The notes: generated from the sequence alone by a model not told the origin. Counted from the stretch's first letter, positions 34,603-44,732 are shown. The stretch is DNA of 64,000 nt from Balneola sp. (GCA_002696035.1 NZQV01000021.1:1-64000); one strand, 5' to 3'. A program made the numbers and translations.

Positions 34603-37026
34603 ATGGCTCAAGTAAAAGATAAGAAGACAAAAACCACGTTTACCGCTGCTCAGAAAAAAGAGATTCTGGCAGATTTCAAGTTGGGTTGGGTAAGCCGGCA
34701 TATGTCGCTGATCGGTAGGAAGGAAGTACTAACCGGAAAAGCCAAGTTTGGGATTTTTGGAGATGGGAAAGAAGTTCCACAGATAGCAATGGCCAAGCAG
34801 TTTCAGAACGGAGATTTTAGATCCGGGTATTATCGCGATCAAACATTTATGATGGCTATCGGTCAGGTTACTCCACAGCAGTTATTTGCCCAGCTATATG
34901 CACACGCCGATGTTGAAGCAGATCCAAGTTCTGCCGGCCGGCAAATGAATTCCCACTTTGCCACCAGACTTATTGATGAAGATGGCAACTGGATCGATCA
35001 AACCAAATCAAAAAATACGGCCTCCGATATTTCCCCAACAGCGGGACAAATGGCTCGCCTTTTAGGACTGGCACAAGCCTCTAAAGTCTATCGAAATGAA
35101 AAGGGATTGAAGGCCAAGGAATGGAAAAAATTCTCAAATAAGGGAAATGAGATCGCCTTTGGAACCATTGGCGATGCAAGTACTTCTGAAGGCATATTCT
35201 GGGAGACTATAAATGCAGGCGGCGTACTACAAGTGCCTATGGTAGTTTCGGTTTGGGACGATGGATTTGGAATTTCCGTCTCCAAGAAATACCAAACTAC
35301 TAAAGAAAGTATTTCAGAGATCCTCAAAGGATTTCAACGTACAGAGGATCAGGAGGGATACGAAATCCTGAAAGTGAAAGCCTGGGATTATCAGGCGCTA
35401 CTGGAGGCCTATGAAAAAGCTGCCAAGATTGCCCGTGAAGAACATGTTCCTGTTTTGGTACATGTGCAGGAAGTTACACAGCCACAAGGTCATTCTACGT
35501 CTGGATCTCACGAACGCTATAAGTCTGAAGAACGACTTAAGTGGGAAGAAGAGTATTGTTGCCTGGATAGGCTCCGTCAGTGGATCCTTGAAAATAAGAT
35601 CGCGAAAAAAGATAAGCTGGATGAGCTCGAAAAGGAAGCTCAGGATGAAGTAAATGAGGCTAAAAAGGCGGCCTGGAAAGCATTCATGGAACCCATCAAG
35701 AAAGAAAAAGCTGAGGTCGTTGACCTGCTCGGTAAACTTCAGGATGAAACCGGCGTGAAAAAAGTAGGGGAGTTCGCCAAGAAACTGAAAAATTATCCGA
35801 ATGCTATTCGGAAAGATATTTTAGCCGCAGCACGAAAATCGCTGGCAGCTACAGTTGGTAATGATAGCGGTTCTGCCCGAAATGAGCTAAAGAAATGGGT
35901 GAAAAGATCCCTCGAAGATAATTATGAGCGTTACAGCTCACACCTGTACAGTGAGACGGATAGATCGCCTTTGAATATAGAAGAGATCAAGCCGGAGTAT
36001 CCAAGTGAACCCAAAAAAGTGGATGGGCGACTGGTGATCCGCGATAATTTCGACAAGCTATTTGATAAATATCCGAACACACTCATTTTTGGGGAAGATT
36101 CCGGAAAGCTTGGAGACGTTAATAAAGGCCTTGAGGGCATGCAGGAAAAGTACGGTGAAACGAGAATAAGTGATACCGGGATCAGGGAAGCCACTATCCT
36201 GGGGCAGGGAATTGGTATGGCTATACGCGGCCTTCGTCCCATCGCTGAAATTCAGTACCTGGATTACCTGCTGTATTGTTTCCAGGGGATCTCAGATGAC
36301 CTGGCTACCATCAGGTATCGAACGAAAGGTGGACAGGCTGCCCCGTTGATCGTTAGAACGCGCGGCCACCGACTTGAGGGAATCTGGCACTCAGGTTCGC
36401 CGATGGGGATGATCGTAAACGGAGCTCGTGGCGTACACTTATGTGTTCCAAGAAATTTGACGGAAGCGGCCGGGTTTTATAACACGCTGCTTCAGGGAGA
36501 TGATCCTGCTATTATTGTGGAACCTCTGAATGGATATCGTCTGAAAGAAGAGCTGCCTTCAAATCTGGGGGAATTTACCACTCCGCTCGGCAAGCCGGAG
36601 ATCCTGAATGAGGGAACTGATATCACAGTAGTTTCTTACGGTTCTACCTTCAACATTGTGGAAAGTTTGATCCCACAGCTGGACGAAGTCGGCATTTCCA
36701 TGGAACTGATCGATGTGCGAACGCTTATGCCGTTTGATCTGGATCATGTGATCGGAAGATCGGTAGGTAAAACCAATCGACTGCTGATAGTGGATGAAGA
36801 TGTTCCGGGCGGAGCTTCTGCCTATATCCTTCATAAGATCCTGGAAGAACAAGATGGGTATTTTAATCTTGATTCCGAGCCCAAATGTTTGACAGCTAAA
36901 GACCACCGTCCTGCTTACGCTTCGGATGGCGACTACTTCAGTAAACCTAATGCCGAGGATATTTTCGAAACGATCTACGGTATTATGAGTGAATCAGATC
37001 CGTCCCGATTTCCGGCAATTTATTAA
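34603..37026 (+). CDS. 2-oxoacid dehydrogenase E1, alpha and beta subunits fused
   Basis: 807 residues. The N-terminal half (to about 420) is an E1-alpha: the thiamine-diphosphate segment FGTIGDASTSEG is at 187-198 and continues to WDDGFGIS. The C-terminal part (from about 485) is an E1-beta: LIFGEDSGKLGDVNKGL, then GIREATILGQGIGMA and RTLMPFDLDHV. The linker (about 330-480) is charged and helical. Such single-chain E1 proteins occur in Bacteroidota and are annotated as pyruvate or branched-chain 2-oxoacid dehydrogenase. The substrate cannot be read here. E2 and E3 are not in the window; the flavoprotein at 54747 is not a classical E3. Confidence 0.9.
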   Translation: MAQVKDKKTKTTFTAAQKKEILADFKLGWVSRHMSLIGRKEVLTGKAKFGIFGDGKEVPQIAMAKQFQNGDFRSGYYRDQTFMMAIGQVTPQQLFAQLYAHADVEADPSSAGRQMNSHFATRLIDEDGNWIDQTKSKNTASDISPTAGQMARLLGLAQASKVYRNEKGLKAKEWKKFSNKGNEIAFGTIGDASTSEGIFWETINAGGVLQVPMVVSVWDDGFGISVSKKYQTTKESISEILKGFQRTEDQEGYEILKVKAWDYQALLEAYEKAAKIAREEHVPVLVHVQEVTQPQGHSTSGSHERYKSEERLKWEEEYCCLDRLRQWILENKIAKKDKLDELEKEAQDEVNEAKKAAWKAFMEPIKKEKAEVVDLLGKLQDETGVKKVGEFAKKLKNYPNAIRKDILAAARKSLAATVGNDSGSARNELKKWVKRSLEDNYERYSSHLYSETDRSPLNIEEIKPEYPSEPKKVDGRLVIRDNFDKLFDKYPNTLIFGEDSGKLGDVNKGLEGMQEKYGETRISDTGIREATILGQGIGMAIRGLRPIAEIQYLDYLLYCFQGISDDLATIRYRTKGGQAAPLIVRTRGHRLEGIWHSGSPMGMIVNGARGVHLCVPRNLTEAAGFYNTLLQGDDPAIIVEPLNGYRLKEELPSNLGEFTTPLGKPEILNEGTDITVVSYGSTFNIVESLIPQLDEVGISMELIDVRTLMPFDLDHVIGRSVGKTNRLLIVDEDVPGGASAYILHKILEEQDGYFNLDSEPKCLTAKDHRPAYASDGDYFSKPNAEDIFETIYGIMSESDPSRFPAIY

Positions 37027-37435
37027 AAGTTTTCAGTTGTAAGGCTTTAGCTCTCAGCTTTATCTACGTAGGTCGGGCAGCTTGCCCGACTAAAGTAAAG
37101 GGACGGGGCAAGCTGTACGTCTTACGCTCACGATAAATTATCCTCCCAAGGATCTCTTATTTGAGATGAGCTATGTGGTTTTTCGAGCGGTGAGTTAAGA
37201 GCATCAGCTAACTCAATATTTTTTCTATCGACACAATCTGTAAAATTCTGAATACTGAAAAGATCAAAATAAGTCTTAGGCTTGAATTCAATTCGTTTAA
37301 CGAAATGCACATCGCACAAGCGGACGCTTACGCTAGTTCCCGACTTCAGCTTTTCTCAATAACTGGTCGGACAGGCTTTCCGAACTATGTTTTATTAGCT
37401 GAAAGCTGAGGACTGATAGCTAACAGCTAATAAAA
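37027..37435. repeat. Gene-free stretch with palindromes and degraded repeats
   Basis: 409 bases with a perfect 8-bp hairpin GTCGGGCA/TGCCCGAC (37072-37090) and the palindrome AAGCGGACGCTT (37318-37329), which recurs at 45611-45622. Near the end is an inverted pair TTTATTAGCTG / CAGCTAATAAA that may serve as terminator DNA for the minus-strand side. A 63-codon minus-strand frame (37128-37319) crosses it, but I do not believe it is a gene. Confidence 0.5.
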
Positions 37436-38392
37436 TTACCAAGGTAAATTATCGAGGTCCACATTTCCACCTGTGATGATGATGCCGACCTTCTTTCCTT
37501 TTACATCCACCTTGCCATCAAAGACGGCGGCTACGGGCACGGCGCAGGATGCTTCAATGATCATATTCAAACGCTCCCAGATGTAGCGCATGGCTTCTAC
37601 AATGGATTCTTCGGGAACTGTGACGATGTCATCTACGTATTCAGTAATGATAGAGAAGGGAAGTTTACCGAGTGAGGTTCGCAGACCATCGGCAATAGTA
37701 TCTGGGTTTTGGACGGGGATCAATTCACCGGCTTTGAAAGAGCGATAAGCATCATCGGCATTTTTTGGTTCGGCGCCAATAACCAGAATGTCCGGTTTGA
37801 TGGATCTGGCAGCCAGGGCAGTTCCACTCAACAAGCCACCGCCACCCACCGGCGCTATGATGACATCTAGATCGGGATGATCTTCCAGCAGTTCGAGAGC
37901 TGCGGTTCCCTGCCCGGCAATAATACGTGCATCATCATAGGGATGGATGAATGTTGCCCCTGTGCGTTCTACTACTTGATCCAAAGTCGTCTCGCGAGCT
38001 TCCAGCGTTGATTCACAGAAAGTAACTTCTGCTCCGTAATTCTTAACGGCTTTTACTTTCACTTTGGGTGCATTTTCCGGCATAACAATATAGGCGGGAA
38101 TACCTTTCATTTTTGCAGCCAATGCAACAGCCTGTGCGTGATTGCCGGAAGAGTGCGTAGCTACTCCTTTTGATGCTTCATCTTCACTTAAAGAAAAAAT
38201 GGCATTACTTGCTCCCCGAAATTTAAAGGCTCCGACTTTTTGAAAATTCTCACACTTAAAAAAGATCTGTCCGCCCGACTTTTCATTCATCTGCTTACTG
38301 CTAAAAACAGGCGTTCGGTGGGCGTGCTCCGATATTAGCTGATGTGCTTTACGGATGTCATCAATGGTAGGTATTTCTGTTTCCTTGTTCAT
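37436..38392 (-). CDS. Threonine/serine dehydratase (PLP, short catabolic type)
   Basis: 318 residues with the PLP lysine Lys57 (GAFKFRGA), the SSGNHAQAVA loop and the glycine-rich phosphate-binding loop VGGGGLLSG. There is no C-terminal ACT-like regulatory domain, so it is of the TdcB/serine-racemase size class and not a full-length IlvA. It deaminates threonine (and serine) to 2-ketobutyrate or pyruvate and releases the enamine that RidA clears. Serine racemase or hydroxyaspartate dehydratase activity cannot be excluded. It starts 27 bases after the stop of the AsmA-like gene. Confidence 0.9.
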   Translation of the reverse strand: MNKETEIPTIDDIRKAHQLISEHAHRTPVFSSKQMNEKSGGQIFFKCENFQKVGAFKFRGASNAIFSLSEDEASKGVATHSSGNHAQAVALAAKMKGIPAYIVMPENAPKVKVKAVKNYGAEVTFCESTLEARETTLDQVVERTGATFIHPYDDARIIAGQGTAALELLEDHPDLDVIIAPVGGGGLLSGTALAARSIKPDILVIGAEPKNADDAYRSFKAGELIPVQNPDTIADGLRTSLGKLPFSIITEYVDDIVTVPEESIVEAMRYIWERLNMIIEASCAVPVAAVFDGKVDVKGKKVGIIITGGNVDLDNLPW

Positions 38393-38419
38393 TAATTATA
38401 ACAATTAGAAAGATTGGTC

Positions 38420-40009
38420 TTACTGAATAACGTCTTTTAATCCACTTAAAAGCGATTTCCACCAATAGGCGAAAATGGATTTATTTTTTTCCCGTTCAAA
38501 ATCAATTTCACCGGTTTCGGCATCATTGCCGGTGTTATTGGAATTGATGGCGAAAGTATTAGCGATAAAGTTTTTTACCCCTTCTTTGAGGCCATTATTA
38601 TCCGGATTATCCTTATTCAAAAATTTCACTTTAAGATCTCGGTATTCCACCAACACTTCTCCGGAAGCTGATTCTGAGTTCAGGTACATCTCGGCATCTA
38701 ATCCGTCTACGAATCCATTTTCAATCTCTACAAAACCGACATTGCGTAACATTCCTCCAACTTCCCTTGGATCGATACTCTCAAGTTGGACCTTCACCGT
38801 ATGTTCATTCTCTATGTTGTACAAAGGATATTCAAGCTGAACCGATAGCGGAGTGGTATTCATAAACAACGTCTCTACATCCCATCGAAAAATAGTCTCG
38901 TTGAATTTGGGATGGTGCATCGTTCTGAAATCAGTTAAAGTGGCAGAAAGATCGTTGAAGGAAACCGATCCGGAAGAGTCGGAAGGCGGTTTATGTTCCT
39001 CGTAAATAATATCGGAACTGGTGACAAGTGTCGTGTTCAACCCAAATGAAAAATCAACAGAACTAGCAATTTCATAAAATAAAGGCTTTACAGACTCTTC
39101 TTCAGGCCGTGGAATTTGTTTGTTTCGGAAAACCTCCATCCAGGCACCTTGTATGCTGAGTGTATCTAATTCAAAATGGTTGTCATCAAGTGAATCTAGG
39201 GTGAAACCACGGAGCTCCATTTGGGGAATTTCAAGGTGAATGCGATCAAGCTGATAGCCCCGCTGCCGGGAGAATTCATATTTAGGAAGCGTAGGGATGA
39301 AGTTAAGCTCAGAAATTGTAGCCGATTCGGAGTTTTTATCAAAGCTGAAATCAGCAATGGTAATTTCGTAGTATTTATCATGAAGCGGCCATTTGATGCC
39401 GGCTCCGTTTACCGTAAGTCCTTCAAGGAAGAAAACTTCAGATTGGGTTAAAAGCTGTTGTAGATTCACTTGTGTGGCTTGCAGCGAAATGTCATCTATG
39501 CTCAAAAGTTCTCTGTCAGATGCTTCTTCAATCACTACACCGCTACCGTTTTTCAGGGTGAATTTGAAGCTGTCGAGGGAGTCCATTGCGGCTGTTTCGG
39601 AAGAGTCACTTCGAAGTTGGCTGGATTGAAAAGAGTAGTTTTCAGGCATCACAATTTCTACGCGGGGTCCAGTCACTTCGATCTCCGAAAAATTTGGCAC
39701 CGTTTGACTCCACCAACTCAGCCACTGGATGCCGTTCATGGAAACGGATGTTGCTGAAATACTTCTGAATTTTGAATTTGAAGTCGGCTCAACCCTGACA
39801 GAATCAATACTTATGCTGCGGGATAGAAAACCGAGATCGATATCGGAAATAGAAATGGAGTAGCTATTATTGGTCTGTTTTTTAAATTCCCGGACTAATT
39901 TTTCCTGAAGAGTATCTGAATAGAAATAAGAAATGAAAAGTGATGTTAATCCTGTCAGTAGCAGCAGGCTTATGATGCCAATGAGTAGTACTTTAAGTGC
40001 TTTCTTCAT
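38420..40009 (-). CDS. AsmA-like membrane-anchored periplasmic protein
   Basis: 529 residues. One N-terminal membrane helix (about 7-31) is followed by a long, beta-rich periplasmic part with the pattern of AsmA/DUF748-type proteins (FKKQTNNSYSISISDIDLGFLSRSISIDSV). Relatives form bridge-like beta structures that carry lipids to the outer membrane or act in envelope biogenesis. No catalytic motif is seen. It is divergent from the M14 peptidase gene and upstream of the dehydratase gene. Confidence 0.65.
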   Translation of the reverse strand: MKKALKVLLIGIISLLLLTGLTSLFISYFYSDTLQEKLVREFKKQTNNSYSISISDIDLGFLSRSISIDSVRVEPTSNSKFRSISATSVSMNGIQWLSWWSQTVPNFSEIEVTGPRVEIVMPENYSFQSSQLRSDSSETAAMDSLDSFKFTLKNGSGVVIEEASDRELLSIDDISLQATQVNLQQLLTQSEVFFLEGLTVNGAGIKWPLHDKYYEITIADFSFDKNSESATISELNFIPTLPKYEFSRQRGYQLDRIHLEIPQMELRGFTLDSLDDNHFELDTLSIQGAWMEVFRNKQIPRPEEESVKPLFYEIASSVDFSFGLNTTLVTSSDIIYEEHKPPSDSSGSVSFNDLSATLTDFRTMHHPKFNETIFRWDVETLFMNTTPLSVQLEYPLYNIENEHTVKVQLESIDPREVGGMLRNVGFVEIENGFVDGLDAEMYLNSESASGEVLVEYRDLKVKFLNKDNPDNNGLKEGVKNFIANTFAINSNNTGNDAETGEIDFEREKNKSIFAYWWKSLLSGLKDVIQ

Positions 40010-40101
40010 ATCTCAAAATTGATATAAATGAGGAAAAAGCAAAGAACTTTATTGTTAATAAATTTGCTCTATTTTCTGTCTACAAATATTATATAAATCA
40101 A

Positions 40102-42708
40102 ATGAAGCTTATGAAATCCACAGTTACAACTTTGCTGCTTTTAGTGTTGATGACTTTCAATCTAATGGCACAAGAAGAGGCCTTTGAGCGTTTCCAATTT
40201 CACCCCGAGTTAAATTACGATGCTGAGATCACATCTCCTGCAGATTACCTCGGCTATGAAATGGGGGCAGAATACACCTTTCATCATCAGGTGATGGATT
40301 ATTTCAAAAACCTTGATGAGGAATCGGATCGGCTTTCCTTTCACAAATATGCAACTACCTACGAAGGACGTGATCTGTATTACGCAGTGATCTCTTCGGA
40401 AGAAAATATGGGTAATATTGAGGAGATCCGCGAAGCCAATCTGGAGCTGGCCAATAACCAGGAATCAGTATCCATTGACAGGAAACCGGTAGTGGTTTGG
40501 ATGAGTTATAACGTGCATGGAAATGAGGCTTCGAGCAGTGAAGCAGCTATGCAAACGGCCTACCGACTGGTTGCAGCCAATGATGCCGAAACCCGAAACT
40601 GGCTGGAAAATTCCGTGGTCATTATCGACCCAATGATGAATCCGGACGGTCGCGATCGCTATGTGTACTGGTATAAATCATCTCGTGCAAATATTCTGAA
40701 TACCGAAGCTAATGACCTGGAGCACGATGAGATCTGGCCGGGAGGACGTACAAATCACTATTGGTTTGACCTGAACCGGGATTGGGTGTGGCTGGTGCAT
40801 CCTGAGTCGCAGGGACGAATTGCCGCCTACCAGGAATGGATGCCGCAAGTGCATATGGATTTCCACGAGCAGGGCTTCAACAACAACTACTTTTTGATGC
40901 CGGGTACCACGCCCAGAAATAAGGAACTGCCTGATAACTACGAGCAATGGACCGATGAATTTGGCCGTGGAGCCGGAGAAGAATTTGATGCTGCAGGACT
41001 TAATTATGCCACCCGCGAATCCTTTGATTTCTTTTATCCCGGATACGGCTCGTCCTATCCAAGCGTAATGGGTGGAATTGGAATGCTGGCCGAGCAGGGC
41101 GGACACAGTCGCGGAGGTCGCGCCGTAGAAACCGATGATGGCTATATTTTGACATTGCGTCAGCGTGTTTTTGATCATTATACGAATGGAGTTTCGATTG
41201 TGAAAACAGCTGTAGAGAACCGGGAAGGATTGCTCGAATATTTCGGGAATGCAGTTTCGCAATCATCTCAAAGAGGAAATACGGAGGCGTACATTCTTCC
41301 CAACAATGAAAATGATTACACCTATCAGGTCCTCAACATGCTGATGAAGCATAACGTACAGATCGAGCGGGCGACCGAAGATTTTAGTCTGCGAGACAGT
41401 TACAGTTACTGGGATGGAAGTTCTTCAACCCGAAATTTCAAAGCCGGCGATTTTATCATCAAGACCGATCAGCCAAAGCACTTGTTTGTCAATACACTGT
41501 TCAGAAGGCAGCTGGAGATCGAGGATTCGGTGATGTACGACATGGCGACCTGGAGTATTCCGATGGCGTATAATCTGGATGGTGCCTGGACCACTCGTGA
41601 TGTGGGCGTATCTACTGAAATCGTCAGTGAAGAATTGGTGTATTCGTCCGATGTTGAAAATGCCGGAGCACAATATGCCTATGTGATCGATTGGGAACAG
41701 CGTCATGCACCAAAAGCCCTTGCTAAATTGTGGGAGATGGATTACAACGTAAGAAGTGCCGGAAGGTATTTTAGCTATGAAGGAAAGCGATATTCAGAAG
41801 GAAGTTTAATCGTGCTGATAGGCCGGAATTATGAAAAACGAGCTCAAATTCAGGCTGATATGAGAACATTGGCTGAAGAGGCCAACGTGGTGATCGAAGG
41901 GTTTGATACTGGGCGTATGGATGCGGGAATGGATCTTGCCTCCAGCGATAGCGAGCCAGTTCAAAAGCCCAAAGTAGCTTTGATGGTCGATTCACCGTTC
42001 AGCTCTTATACTGCCGGACAGTTATGGTTCTTGTTCGATCAATGGACCGAGTTTGGTATCGATCGCATTCGTTCCGGAAGTTTTAACCGTATCGACCTTG
42101 CTGAATACGATGTAATCCTGATGCCGGGTTCTTGGGGAGGATTGAATGGTGTTTGGAGTGAATCTCAGATCGAAGGCCTGAAAGATTGGGTTCGGGAAGG
42201 TGGCGTGCTGATCGGGACAGAAGGTAGTGGTTCCTGGCTCACCAAAGATCGTTCAGGTTTTACCAATGTTGAGCTTTTTGAAGAAGAAGAGGAAGAAGAT
42301 TCCACCAAAGTAGACGAAAAAGCCTATACCCAATATGCCCATCGCGAAGATGTATTTGGCTTAGATAGAATTCCCGGATCAGCCTTCAAAGCACATATTG
42401 ATAATACCAATCCTTTGGCTTTTGGTTTGCCGGAGACGTTGTATTCTCTGAAGTTTGGGGATGATGGACTTGTGCCATCTACTGATTTCCAAACCGTGGG
42501 CTATTATGTGAAGGAGGGAGAAGTACTGGCCTCCGGTTATGCCTCAGAGGAAAATCGAGAAGAAGCCAAAGGAATGGCCTTTGCTGCGGTGGAAAATATG
42601 GGAAGTGGAAAAGTGGTCTTCCTGTTGGATAACACCCAATACCGCATGTTTTGGGTTGGTCCCAGTCGCATGGTGCAAAATGCAGTGATGTTGCTACCCG
42701 GATTCTAA
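40102..42708 (+). CDS. Secreted M14 zinc carboxypeptidase with C-terminal glutaminase-like domain
   Basis: 868 residues from ATG 40102, nine bases before a second possible ATG. The longer frame from 39997 overlaps the divergent AsmA-like gene and lacks a signal peptide at its start. The signal peptide ends near LMAQEE. The M14 domain has zinc ligands His139 and Glu142 (NVHGNEASSSE), the Arg segment NPDGRDRY and third ligand His255 (HMDFHEQG). After about residue 600 there is a class I glutamine amidotransferase-like alpha/beta domain (VILMPGSWGGLNG, GVLIGTEGSGSWL). It is probably an extracytoplasmic exopeptidase; the second domain may bind substrate. Confidence 0.9.
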   Translation: MKLMKSTVTTLLLLVLMTFNLMAQEEAFERFQFHPELNYDAEITSPADYLGYEMGAEYTFHHQVMDYFKNLDEESDRLSFHKYATTYEGRDLYYAVISSEENMGNIEEIREANLELANNQESVSIDRKPVVVWMSYNVHGNEASSSEAAMQTAYRLVAANDAETRNWLENSVVIIDPMMNPDGRDRYVYWYKSSRANILNTEANDLEHDEIWPGGRTNHYWFDLNRDWVWLVHPESQGRIAAYQEWMPQVHMDFHEQGFNNNYFLMPGTTPRNKELPDNYEQWTDEFGRGAGEEFDAAGLNYATRESFDFFYPGYGSSYPSVMGGIGMLAEQGGHSRGGRAVETDDGYILTLRQRVFDHYTNGVSIVKTAVENREGLLEYFGNAVSQSSQRGNTEAYILPNNENDYTYQVLNMLMKHNVQIERATEDFSLRDSYSYWDGSSSTRNFKAGDFIIKTDQPKHLFVNTLFRRQLEIEDSVMYDMATWSIPMAYNLDGAWTTRDVGVSTEIVSEELVYSSDVENAGAQYAYVIDWEQRHAPKALAKLWEMDYNVRSAGRYFSYEGKRYSEGSLIVLIGRNYEKRAQIQADMRTLAEEANVVIEGFDTGRMDAGMDLASSDSEPVQKPKVALMVDSPFSSYTAGQLWFLFDQWTEFGIDRIRSGSFNRIDLAEYDVILMPGSWGGLNGVWSESQIEGLKDWVREGGVLIGTEGSGSWLTKDRSGFTNVELFEEEEEEDSTKVDEKAYTQYAHREDVFGLDRIPGSAFKAHIDNTNPLAFGLPETLYSLKFGDDGLVPSTDFQTVGYYVKEGEVLASGYASEENREEAKGMAFAAVENMGSGKVVFLLDNTQYRMFWVGPSRMVQNAVMLLPGF

Positions 42709-42796
42709 AATTTAACTACAGAGGGCACGGAGGAACACAGAGAGAAATGCTTTGTGTTGATTCGCGTCTTTTTCTTTAAAAAGCCACATTAAAGAA

Positions 42797-42911
42797 TCTG
42801 CGGAAATCAGCGCTTCATCTGCGTAACTCTGCGTGAAATGTCTTGGTTTTAAAGTCTTGATGTACGAATAAACAAATAGGTATCACGCAGATTTTCGCTG
42901 AGTTTCGCAGA
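42797..42911. repeat. Long-range inverted repeat of CTGCG-type sequence
   Basis: TCTGCGGAAATCAGCG (42797-42812) and its near inverse (42896-42911, 14 of 16 positions) flank an 83-base spacer that also contains inverted ATCTGCGT/CACGCAGAT pieces. It starts soon after the M14 gene, next to an ACAGAGGGCACGGAGG segment (42719-42734). Confidence 0.5.
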
Positions 42912-42932
42912 TGTATAGCTCTGTGTTTTCTT

Positions 42933-44519
42933 TTACCAGTCTAAGCCAGGCTGGGTTATTTCAAAGTCTTCTTCGGCTTTGGCGGCTTCTACCATTTCGG
43001 CTACATCCTTCAGAAGTTCTTTGGCGTCAAAGACAATTCCATCTTTGATGGTATAGCGAACACCGCCTTTTCGAACCGGTACATTTTCATCATTCACGTA
43101 AATCGCTCCAGTGCCATAAAGAACTTTCAGGTTTTTCATGGGATTGGCATCCAAGATCACCATATCTGCGAGTTTGCCCACTTCGATGGTGCCAAGCTGA
43201 TCATCCACACCCAACACTTCAGCTCCTTTGAGAGAAGCAGATTGAAATATTTCTAAAGGATGAAAACCGGCTTCACGCATCATCTCCATTTCCTGAATGT
43301 AGCCGAATCCGTATAGCTTATAGATATATCCGGCATCAGAACCTAGTGTGACACGACCGCCCTTATTTTTGTATTCATTAATGAACTGCATCCAAATTCT
43401 ATAATTCTCTTTCCATGCGATCTCCTGCTCAGTTCCCCATTCCAGCCAGTAGGAACCATGCGATCTTTTGGAAGGCTCGTAAAATTCCCATAGCGAAGGA
43501 AGCGTATATTTTTCATGCCATTCGGCCCGGCGTTGTGCACTCAAGTTTCGGTTGGCTTCGTAAATGGTGAAGGTTGGGTTGAGTGTAAAATCCAGCTTGA
43601 TCATCTCTTCCATCACTGAATTCCATTTTTCTGAACCCGGAGCTGCCGCTTGTTTCCATAGGTTTCCGGCTTCTTCAAACCGGTGCTGCTCGTTGTTGTA
43701 GTTGTAATCCAAAGGGTAATCCTGAATGATCTTATCCTCAAACATGGCCTCAGGCAAGCCATACCAGTGAGTGAGGGATGTTAATCCATAACGGGCAGAT
43801 TGAAGCGCGTTATTGTAAACGACACGCGTTTGGGCATGGTGTGTCATGGTTCCGAGTCCGCGTAGATTGGCTTCATCAATTGCAGCTTTATAGATCTCAG
43901 GTTGTGCTCCAAAGAACTTGATGCCATCCGCCCCAGCCTCGTCTATCATCTTAACCCAGTCGCGAGCTTGTTCAGGAGTGGTGATGTCTTCCTCTGCACC
44001 CATTCCAAAACCGATCCATGCAGAAATCCGGGGTGCAGTGATCTCATTATTAGCACTTCTTTCTTTGTGCCGTAACGTCCAGTCCATTCCATTAAAAGAA
44101 CCCGGTTCACGAATAGAAGTGATGCCGTGAGCCAGCCATAATTTATAAACATACTCAGGGGTTGTTCCCTGAGAGCCACCACCGGTATGGGCGTGCATAT
44201 CAAAAAATCCGGGGAGCACATACATGCCTTCGGCTTCAATTACTTTGGTGTTTTCATCCGCTTCAGGGCGGCGATTCTCATTGATGGGCAGTCCGGGATA
44301 ACCCACGGTCTGAACTGATTTAATACGATTGCCTTCCACTACAATATCCACAGGTCCGGTGGCAGGAGATCCTGTTCCATCGATCAAATGTACACCGCGG
44401 ATAATAAGGCGTTCGTATGGACCTTCGCCATCAGTTCGGTCCGGAGCATCTGGCATTTGGGCCATGACTGAAAAAGTGCCGGCGAGGAAAAACAGAAAGA
44501 GTAGTTTTAGGAATTTCAT
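42933..44519 (-). CDS. Secreted amidohydrolase-family protein
   Basis: 528 residues from ATG 44519, which begins the signal peptide (MKFLKLLFLFF ... VMAQM). A frame starting 33 bases earlier would bury that signal. The metal-dependent hydrolase signature is PGFFDMHAHTGGG with His109 and His111. A later VTLGSDAGYIYK supplies the conserved Asp. The C-terminal part (LGTIEVGKLADMVIL) matches imidazolonepropionase/dihydroorotase-like amidohydrolases. The substrate is unknown; the export signal suggests a periplasmic peptide or cyclic amide. It is monocistronic. Confidence 0.88.
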   Translation of the reverse strand: MKFLKLLFLFFLAGTFSVMAQMPDAPDRTDGEGPYERLIIRGVHLIDGTGSPATGPVDIVVEGNRIKSVQTVGYPGLPINENRRPEADENTKVIEAEGMYVLPGFFDMHAHTGGGSQGTTPEYVYKLWLAHGITSIREPGSFNGMDWTLRHKERSANNEITAPRISAWIGFGMGAEEDITTPEQARDWVKMIDEAGADGIKFFGAQPEIYKAAIDEANLRGLGTMTHHAQTRVVYNNALQSARYGLTSLTHWYGLPEAMFEDKIIQDYPLDYNYNNEQHRFEEAGNLWKQAAAPGSEKWNSVMEEMIKLDFTLNPTFTIYEANRNLSAQRRAEWHEKYTLPSLWEFYEPSKRSHGSYWLEWGTEQEIAWKENYRIWMQFINEYKNKGGRVTLGSDAGYIYKLYGFGYIQEMEMMREAGFHPLEIFQSASLKGAEVLGVDDQLGTIEVGKLADMVILDANPMKNLKVLYGTGAIYVNDENVPVRKGGVRYTIKDGIVFDAKELLKDVAEMVEAAKAEEDFEITQPGLDW

Positions 44520-44652
44520 AGTAAAAATTAGTTGGTTTTGGAATGATGCCAATGTAGGAGATTCGAGGGAAGAAGTCCGTAAAAGTTGGTTAGATGCTGC
44601 GAGCTTTGGAATAAGAGATTAAAATCATCAATCAATAAGAAAAACAATGAGA

Positions 44653-44670
44653 TTCCCGCCTGCGCGGGAA
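44653..44670. repeat. Extragenic palindrome TTCCCGC-n4-GCGGGAA
   Basis: A perfect 7-bp stem (44653-44659 with 44664-44670) and 4-base spacer CTGC. Same family as 44733-44752 and 45671-45690. Confidence 0.7.
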
Positions 44671-44732
44671 TGACCTATGGGGAGTTTAACGCAGGTATCA
44701 ACGATAGCTCCCTAATCACCTGCCAGCCCGTC

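Noticed and set aside
37128-37319. 63-codon minus-strand frame in the gap before the dehydratase gene
   Set aside because: It starts from TTG inside a repeated palindrome, has no recognisable domain and sits among repeats. It looks like degraded DNA rather than a gene.
39997-40101. Extended N-terminus of the M14 peptidase
   Set aside because: It would overlap the divergent AsmA-like gene and put 35 non-signal residues before a clear signal peptide.
40678-41262. 194-codon minus-strand frame inside the M14 peptidase gene
   Set aside because: It is entirely antisense to a clearly conserved domain, and its translation is rich in Cys, His and Arg without any family pattern.
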